Shown: one piece after another, positions 58,490 to 64,000 of the stretch
Layout: the number at the start of each line of letters is the position of its first letter
Position numbering within the stretch: position 1 is the stretch's first letter
Origin: CAZEHS01 sp964649745
GTDB lineage: Bacteria > Bacillota > Clostridia > Peptostreptococcales > Acidaminobacteraceae
Assembly: GCA_964649745.1 (NCBI GenBank)
Contig: CAZYQI010000016.1
Span: 1-64,000 of the forward strand
Length of the DNA: 64,000 nucleotides
Reading direction: 5' to 3'
Notes under the pieces: model-generated
The model's input: the letters and a program-made list of their open reading frames with translations, nothing else
Databases searched by the model: none
What the model was told of the DNA's origin: nothing
Translations under genes and position numbers: made by a program

Positions 58490-59099
58490 AGGGATTCGCC
58501 TTCTTTTCGTATGCAATCGTAGATGCTGCGCCATGGCCGGGATAAACATCTGTTTCGTCCGGCAGGATGAACAGCTTGGTTTTGATGGATTTTACCAGTT
58601 GATCGTGATTTCCGCCGTGGAGATCCGAACGGCCCACGGAAGCTCGAAACAGGGTATCCCCAGTGATGACGAAATCTGACATGCGGAAGCATGCTCCCCC
58701 GCGGGTGTGCCCTGGAGTGTGAAGCACCGTAAGTGTTTCATCACCGAAGGTGAGCTGCTGTCCATCCTCCAGCATCAAATCCGGCGTGATGGAAACCGGT
58801 TTGCCGGAGGTCTGAACGGAAAGGTTCTTTCCCGGATCCGCCAGCATATCCACGTCTTTGGCATGGATACCGATCTGGGCACCGGTAATCTGCTTCAAAT
58901 CCCCCAGGGCTCCGATATGGTCCCCGTGGCCGTGGGTCAGCAAGATGTATTTCACCTGAAGCGCTTCCTTCTGGATAACGGAGGCGATATCGTCCAGGTC
59001 GCCGCCGGGATCCACCACAATGGCTTCCTTGGTGCGGTCATCGGCAATGATATAACAGTTCACGGCGTATATGCCGGTTTGAAGTCGTTTGAAGAACAT
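58479..59099 (-). CDS. MBL-fold metallohydrolase, glyoxalase II-like
   Basis: The 206-residue enzyme has the di-metal motif THGHGDHIG (about 59-67), later metal-binding His in HTPGHTRGG, and the closing YPGHGAAST. Members of this YqgX-like group hydrolyse thioesters such as S-lactoylglutathione or bacillithiol analogues. A TTG at 59114 is possible, but GAGAGGT lies 5 bases before the ATG at 59099. It belongs to the relA operon between dtd and hemZ. Confidence 0.92.
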   Translation of the reverse strand: MFFKRLQTGIYAVNCYIIADDRTKEAIVVDPGGDLDDIASVIQKEALQVKYILLTHGHGDHIGALGDLKQITGAQIGIHAKDVDMLADPGKNLSVQTSGKPVSITPDLMLEDGQQLTFGDETLTVLHTPGHTRGGACFRMSDFVITGDTLFRASVGRSDLHGGNHDQLVKSIKTKLFILPDETDVYPGHGAASTIAYEKKANPYVR

Positions 59100-59134
59100 G
59101 GGATTACCTCTCAAGTTGTCTATTAAACACTGAA

Positions 59135-59584
59135 CTAAAACTGTTTCTTGCTGTCCAACAGCAGCGTCACCGGACCGTCGTTATCGATCCGCACCACCAT
59201 GTGTTGCTGGAACTGTCCGGTTTCCACCTTCATCCCCTGGGCACGGCAATGGGCTACAAATTCCTCATAGAGCCCGTTGGCGGCTTCCGGCCTGGCGGCA
59301 CTTGAAAAGCTGGGCCGTCTGCCTTTTCTGGCATCTCCCATCAGGGTAAACTGGGAAACCACCAAAAGCGCTCCTCCCACATCCTGTACGGAAAGATTCA
59401 TTTTTTCTTCTGAGTCCTCGAAAATACGCAGATTCATGACCTTGTCAGCCATATAGACAACATCTGCCGAGGTATCTCCCTCTTCCACTCCCAGGAGGAT
59501 CATCAGCCCATGGCCGATGCGCCCCACTTCGTTTCCGTCCACGCTGACATGGGACTCTGTAACCCGCTGTATCACTGCACGCAT
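59135..59584 (-). CDS. dtd: D-aminoacyl-tRNA deacylase
   Basis: The 149-residue enzyme removes D-amino acids wrongly attached to tRNA. The two signature segments are SQFTLMGDARKGRRPSF, which holds the SQFTL motif, and NDGPVTLLLDS, which is the family's NxGPVT motif. Size is normal. An upstream GTG (59599) is open, but ATG at 59584 matches the family start MRAVIQRV. It lies 24 bp behind relA, the usual order. Confidence 0.96.
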   Translation of the reverse strand: MRAVIQRVTESHVSVDGNEVGRIGHGLMILLGVEEGDTSADVVYMADKVMNLRIFEDSEEKMNLSVQDVGGALLVVSQFTLMGDARKGRRPSFSSAARPEAANGLYEEFVAHCRAQGMKVETGQFQQHMVVRIDNDGPVTLLLDSKKQF

Positions 59585-59608
59585 CCTATACGCCCTCACG
59601 TTCTTCTC

Positions 59609-61816
59609 TTATGACGTCACCCGTTTCACTTCAATGACTTCCGGCATGCTGCGGAAGCGGGTGATCAGTCTTTTCAACTGCTCTGAATCGACGATTTCCA
59701 TGCTGAGATTGATGATGGCGATTTCATCCCGGGTGCGCTTGGCATTGACACCCACCACCAAGACGTTCATATCAGCCATCAGGGCTGTGATTTCAGTCAG
59801 CAGGCCCTTCCGGTCCGGTGCAATAACCTGTACCTCCGTGAGGTAGGATACATTGGCATCCTTGATCCATTCCACCTCAATGAAGCGGTTCTCCGCCTCA
59901 TCGGATTTTTCAAAGTTGGGACAGTCGGCCCGGTGGATGGTCACACCCCGGCCTCGGGTGATATAGCCGATAATCTGGTCTCCGGGAACCGGGTTGCAGC
60001 ATTTTGCGAAGCGGATCAGCATATTGTCAATGCCCCGCACCATGACTCCCTGATCGTTTACGGGCTTTGTCCGAGGTTTCGGCGTCTCAATCTTCTGCTG
60101 CGTATGGTGGCCGTGGGCCATGGCTTCTTGCTCTGCCTTGGCCTTCTTCTGAAGCTCCTTCTCCCGCTCCTCTTCCCGGAGCTTTTCGCGGATTTTGGGC
60201 ATGACCTGGCTCATCATGATGCCGCCATAGCCGATGGCGGCGTAGAGATCTTCCGCATCCTTGACGCTGAGGCGTTTCATGGTGGGCCCCATCCATTCCG
60301 CCTTCATGATTTCTTTGAAGTTGTATCCGGATCGGCGGACTTCCCGCTCCAGCATTTCGCGGCCTTTTTCTATGTTCTCTTCCCGGCGTTCCTTCTTGAA
60401 CCAGTGCTTGATCTTGTTTCGGGCCTGGGTGCTCTTAACGAACTTAAGCCAATCCCGGCTGGGGCCCTGACTGTTCTTTGCCGTGATGATGTCTACGATC
60501 TTGCCGTTGGTGAGCTTGTAGTTAAGCGGCACGATACGGCCGTCCACCTTGGCACCCACGCAGGAATTCCCAACACCGGAGTGGATCTTGTAGGCGAAGT
60601 CCACCGGGGTGGAACCGTCCGGAAGCTCCACCACTTCCCCTTTGGGAGTGAACACGAACACCTGATTCTCAAAAACATCGATCTTAAGGCTCTCGACAAA
60701 TTCCTGGGAGGTGCTCATGTCCTTTTCCCATTCCATCATTTGCCGCAGCCAGGTGAGCTTATCCTCTATATCGTTGGTCCCTTCCGCTCCCTCTTTATAT
60801 TTCCAGTGGGCAGCGATACCAAACTCCGCAATCTTGTGCATTTCCCAGGTGCGGATCTGGATCTCAAAGGGCTCTCCCCGAGGACCGATCACCGTGGTAT
60901 GAAGCGACTGGTACATATTGGGCTTCGGCATGGCGATAAAATCCTTGAAGCGGCCGGGAATGGGCTTCCACAGCGTGTGTACGATGCCCAGTACCCCGTA
61001 GCAGTCCTTGACGGAATCCACCAGCACCCGGATGGCTGTAAGGTCGAATATTTCGTTAAACTCCTTGTTCTGGTGGTGCATTTTCTTATAAATACTGTAG
61101 AAATGCTTGGGTCTTCCGGTAATTTCGGCTTCTACACCGGATTCCTGAAGGTTGGCACGCATCTCCGTGATGACTTCAGCAATTTCGGTTTCCCGTTCAT
61201 CCCGCTTCTTATTAACCTTTGAAACCAGGTCATAATAGCCATCCGGATCCATATAAAAAAGAGACAAATCCTCCAGTTCCCATTTGATTCGGTGAATACC
61301 GAGCCGATGGGCAACCGGAGCGAAAATCTCCAGGGTTTCCAGCGCTTTTTCTTTCTTCTTGTCGTCAGGCATGAATTTCAGCGTGCGCATATTGTGCAGG
61401 CGGTCTGCCAGCTTGATGAAAATAACACGGATATCCTTGGCCATGGCAATGAACATCTTGCGGAGACTCTCCGCCTGACGTTCTTCTTTTGATTCGTAAT
61501 GAATTTTTCCCAGCTTTGTAACGCCATCTACCAGCTCTGCCACCTGGGTTCCAAAAACCCGTTCAACTTCTTCGTAGGTGTAGACCGTATCCTCAATGAC
61601 ATCATGAAGAAGACCCGCAATGATGGTGTCCTCGTCCATTTCCAGCTCCGCCAGAATGATGGATACCTGTACGGGATGGATGAAATAGCGCTCTCCGGAT
61701 TTCCGGAGCTGGCCGGTGTGTGCACTGTCGCCGAACTGGTAAGCCTTTACGATCCTGCTGATGTTTAGATTGGGGTTTAACTGCTCCATTTTCGCAATAT
61801 AGCTTTCCAGATTCAA
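59609..61816 (-). CDS. relA: Bifunctional (p)ppGpp synthetase/hydrolase RelA/SpoT
   Basis: The 735-residue stringent-response enzyme has an HD hydrolase domain (about 35-190; YFIHPVQV and LLHDVIEDT), a synthetase domain (about 240-360; RVLVDSVKDCYGVLG, PNMYQSLHTTV), a TGS domain (about 395-455) and a C-terminal ACT domain. Both activities look intact. The start is TTG at 61816 behind GAGGGGGTGAG. A good promoter lies between it and the right repeat copy. It heads the operon with dtd, MBL, hemZ and the ATPase gene. Confidence 0.97.
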   Translation of the reverse strand: MNLESYIAKMEQLNPNLNISRIVKAYQFGDSAHTGQLRKSGERYFIHPVQVSIILAELEMDEDTIIAGLLHDVIEDTVYTYEEVERVFGTQVAELVDGVTKLGKIHYESKEERQAESLRKMFIAMAKDIRVIFIKLADRLHNMRTLKFMPDDKKKEKALETLEIFAPVAHRLGIHRIKWELEDLSLFYMDPDGYYDLVSKVNKKRDERETEIAEVITEMRANLQESGVEAEITGRPKHFYSIYKKMHHQNKEFNEIFDLTAIRVLVDSVKDCYGVLGIVHTLWKPIPGRFKDFIAMPKPNMYQSLHTTVIGPRGEPFEIQIRTWEMHKIAEFGIAAHWKYKEGAEGTNDIEDKLTWLRQMMEWEKDMSTSQEFVESLKIDVFENQVFVFTPKGEVVELPDGSTPVDFAYKIHSGVGNSCVGAKVDGRIVPLNYKLTNGKIVDIITAKNSQGPSRDWLKFVKSTQARNKIKHWFKKERREENIEKGREMLEREVRRSGYNFKEIMKAEWMGPTMKRLSVKDAEDLYAAIGYGGIMMSQVMPKIREKLREEEREKELQKKAKAEQEAMAHGHHTQQKIETPKPRTKPVNDQGVMVRGIDNMLIRFAKCCNPVPGDQIIGYITRGRGVTIHRADCPNFEKSDEAENRFIEVEWIKDANVSYLTEVQVIAPDRKGLLTEITALMADMNVLVVGVNAKRTRDEIAIINLSMEIVDSEQLKRLITRFRSMPEVIEVKRVTS

Positions 61817-61885
61817 GTGCTCACCCCCTCAGGCTGTTTTTGTGTTGTATACAGTATTCCAAGGAATTTTCAATAATTATCTTTC

Positions 61886-61914
61886 ATTATAACCCATGAG
61901 CAAAATGAGTACAA
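61886..61914 (-). promoter_or_regulatory. relA operon promoter
   Basis: On the minus strand TTGTAC (61909-61914), 17 bases and TATAAT (61886-61891) lie about 70 bp before the relA start. Confidence 0.85.
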
Positions 61915-61915
61915 G

Positions 61916-61940
61916 AAAAGCCGGAAGTAAACTTCCGACT
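61916..61940 (-). terminator. Terminator between the repeat and relA
   Basis: On the minus strand GTCGGAAGT pairs with ACTTCCGGC and is followed by TTTTCTTG. It should stop transcripts coming from apt before the relA promoter. Confidence 0.78.
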
Positions 61941-61970
61941 CTAAGAAACCTAGCAAATAAAAACTGAATC

Positions 61971-62388
61971 AAACCTTTAGCCGCAGACCCCCATGTCCCT
62001 TTTGGAAACCACCGGCCATGAAAATGGTGACGATTGGCAGTGGCTCCATCCCCCTCTTGAGGGGGAACGGACGCGAAGCGGCAAGGGGGAGTAAGCGCGT
62101 AACAACTCCCACCGTCACCTTCGGTGCCACCTCCGTTAAGCAGGGTGCACAAATCTTTGATTTGTTGCACATCGCTTATGCCGTTACGGCCAATGAGGGA
62201 GGTCTAGCAGCAGTACATTTTTAGGTAGATGAAGGGCGTATGAAGGACGATGGGTTTCATTATATTTAACACATCCGCTTTCATCGGTCTTCATCGGGTT
62301 TCATCTGCGTTCATCTGCGGCTAAGGGGTTTGATCTGTCAAAACATCTTTCCGTGAAAATCCGTGTTATCCGTGGCAAAGGGTTTATC
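61971..62388. repeat. Structured dispersed repeat, right copy
   Basis: This inverted copy of 55863-56215 matches it almost base for base over the inner 250 bp. The outer part has about 60 extra bases, including more GATGAA-type units and CCGTGTTATCCGTGG. It lies between apt and relA, which are usually neighbours, so it was probably inserted here. Confidence 0.88.
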
Positions 62389-62415
62389 CCACGCTTCTAT
62401 CTGTTCCCGCCCCTA

Positions 62416-62928
62416 TTAGTACTGAATCACCGAATGTACAGGAATCCCGCCCAGTTTGCTGCGTCCGTCCAGGAAACCCAGTTCGATAAGGAATACTGCG
62501 GACACCACGGTGCCGCCCAGCTTTTCCACCATGTCCGCAACGGCGCGGACAGTTCCCCCTGTGGCCAGAAGATCGTCCACGATAACAACCCGGTCTCCCG
62601 GCTTCACGGCATCCAGGTGCATTTCAAGGATATCGGTGCCATACTCCAGCTCATATTCATACCGCAGGGTTTCGGCGGGAAGCTTCCCCGGTTTCCGCAC
62701 CGGGACGAACCCTTTCCCCGTGGCATAGGCAACCGGTGCGGCGAAGATGAACCCCCGGGCCTCCGGCCCGATAACGCTGTCGAATTCCTCTCCGTCCAGC
62801 AGTGACACACAGCTGTTTATCGCCTCTCTGTAGGCCGGTCCGTCCTGCAGCAGTGTGGTGATATCCTTGAAGCTGATCCCTTCCTTGGGAAAGTTTTCGA
62901 TAACGCGGATTTTGCCGTCCAGATCCAT
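62416..62928 (-). CDS. apt: Adenine phosphoribosyltransferase
   Basis: The 170-residue enzyme joins adenine and PRPP to AMP in purine salvage. The PRPP-binding motif VVIVDDLLATGGT is at about 120, and the opening FPKEGISFKDIT and EARGFIFAAPVA segments are typical. AGGAGG lies 6 bases before the ATG. It follows recJ by 32 bp, as is usual, and is cut off from relA by the repeat. Confidence 0.97.
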   Translation of the reverse strand: MDLDGKIRVIENFPKEGISFKDITTLLQDGPAYREAINSCVSLLDGEEFDSVIGPEARGFIFAAPVAYATGKGFVPVRKPGKLPAETLRYEYELEYGTDILEMHLDAVKPGDRVVIVDDLLATGGTVRAVADMVEKLGGTVVSAVFLIELGFLDGRSKLGGIPVHSVIQY

Positions 62929-62960
62929 AGTGTGCCTCCTGGTATTGCAGCAGTCGAGAC

Positions 62961-64000
62961 TTATTTCATTTGCTGCATGATTTCTGATTTAAGCGACATG
63001 ATGAAGCGATAGGATGGAGAATCTACGATGTTCACCTTCTCGCCGGTGTGTGGTGCGATCTTGAAACAAACACCGTTCTCTCCATGCTCCTGGAAGAGCA
63101 GTCCGTTTTCCGACAGAACCCACGCCCGCACCTCTTCCTTGAGAAGATCAAAGGGATCATTGGCTTCATCCATATAACGGTTTAAGCTCCAGCTGCCTTC
63201 CCCCGCCTTTCGCAGTTCCCTGTAGGTGGCGGCAAGGGCCTCTTTTGAAGGGACCAGCTGATCCATGATACCCACCGTTGCAGGGCCGACAGCTTCATTA
63301 TACAAGATTCCGCTATTTTTGCAACACGCCTGGGACCACCCATAAACAGCGGTTACGGGAGGCTTTTCCCAGAAGAGAATGACGCAGTCCTCTCCGGCCT
63401 TTATTCTGTTGAAATCCGGATTGACCACCACTGCCTGAACCGCCTCCGAGGGGCAGTCTCCAAAATAAACGGGAATCCGATGCCCAGGGTCCGTATCCTG
63501 AAGCTGCCCCAGAAGGGCTTCGAAGGATTCCGGTGTCCAGAGCAGTATCCGGAGTGTTCCCATATGCCCGTGATTACGGGTATCCGTCACCGACAGACCC
63601 TTCACCGGAGGACACGGCACCGCTTCAAAGACCTCTGCGGCCCTATAACCATCCAGTGCGGCAAAGGACCTGTATGCCGCCCAAAAGGACGACCAATAAC
63701 GGCGGAACATGGGGTTGTTTCGGTAATCCGTCCACTGTCGGATACGGGAGTCTCGCATCTGGAGCTGAAGGGATTCAACTCCGTTGAAGGTATTGCGTTC
63801 CAAAACGAAGGCCAGATCCACCCGCTGGCCCGGCGCGAATCGGCCGGGCTCCGGCCAGCGAAAGCCGATGGCTTCGAATACCCTGTTCCCGTCGTGGGCC
63901 ACCAGCTTCACATGCTCCTGATTCTTGCCCATTAGGCGCCGCTGATCGATGGTAAGCCCCCGATACAGGAACACCGGCTTGGGATTTCCCGGTCCAAAGG
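62961..64000 (-). CDS. recJ: Single-stranded-DNA-specific exonuclease RecJ, C-terminal part
   Basis: Only the 3' part of the gene is in the window; the frame is open to the last base, and the GTG at 63974 is internal. The first residues read FGPGNPKPVF, the end of the DHHA1-type nucleic-acid binding region of RecJ, and the OB-fold and Firmicute-type C-terminal extension follow. RecJ degrades single-stranded DNA 5' to 3' in repair. The catalytic DHH motifs lie outside the window. Order recJ-apt-relA is conserved in Firmicutes. Confidence 0.88.
   Translation of the reverse strand, partial: FGPGNPKPVFLYRGLTIDQRRLMGKNQEHVKLVAHDGNRVFEAIGFRWPEPGRFAPGQRVDLAFVLERNTFNGVESLQLQMRDSRIRQWTDYRNNPMFRRYWSSFWAAYRSFAALDGYRAAEVFEAVPCPPVKGLSVTDTRNHGHMGTLRILLWTPESFEALLGQLQDTDPGHRIPVYFGDCPSEAVQAVVVNPDFNRIKAGEDCVILFWEKPPVTAVYGWSQACCKNSGILYNEAVGPATVGIMDQLVPSKEALAATYRELRKAGEGSWSLNRYMDEANDPFDLLKEEVRAWVLSENGLLFQEHGENGVCFKIAPHTGEKVNIVDSPSYRFIMSLKSEIMQQMK

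Noticed and set aside
59933..61222. 429-codon open frame opposite relA
   Set aside because: It is the antisense shadow of a well-conserved gene; its translation is His/Leu-rich with no recognisable domain.

Overview
The window looks like a chromosome segment from an anaerobic, moderate-GC Firmicute of the Clostridia type. This is inferred from the class A RNase P RNA, hemZ, the gene order dgt-dnaG-rpoD-trmK-nif3, the gene order recJ-apt-relA-dtd-MBL-hemZ, the ccpN-PDRP-ppdK operon, SLH-anchored surface proteins and strong AGGAGG ribosome binding sites. No species can be named from the sequence alone. Almost all genes lie on the minus strand; the main plus-strand genes are two AAA ATPases, a methyltransferase and three P-type ATPases.

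1-14 kb: small hypothetical genes, then a signalling block on the minus strand. It holds an HD-GYP phosphodiesterase, a short RsbW-like protein, a PAS-GGDEF cyclase, a bacteriohemerythrin, a hybrid histidine kinase and a REC-BTAD regulator. A WYL regulator, a GyrI-like protein and a membrane-anchored protein follow, and then rnpB with its own promoter and terminator.

14.6-27.7 kb: an accessory, repeat-rich region. An SLH protein plus secreted protein pair is present twice. One secreted copy is a deletion pseudogene, and the SLH copies share a 328-bp identical tract. There are three AAA/DUF4143 ATPases, a chagasin-like inhibitor, a tRNA-Ala, an SLH/WG-repeat lipoprotein with an exact 237-bp tandem duplication of its 5' end, a family of REP-like palindromes and decayed remnants of a REP-associated (RAYT) transposase.

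27.7-41.8 kb: housekeeping genes. sbcDC, a dCache-GGDEF cyclase, a sigV/rsiV-like ECF pair, rnk, nif3, trmK, rpoD, dnaG (with an apparently coupled 56-codon ORF upstream) and dgt.

42-55 kb: three PMR1/SERCA-type P2A ATPases, each preceded by its own sigma-A promoter, yybP-ykoY (manganese) riboswitch and intrinsic terminator. The ccpN-PDRP-ppdK operon lies between the first and second. This is the most striking regulatory feature of the window.

55-64 kb: a TSUP permease, then the relA-dtd-MBL-hemZ-ATPase operon bracketed by two inverted copies of a 350-420-bp structured repeat, then apt and the 3' part of recJ, which runs off the window end.
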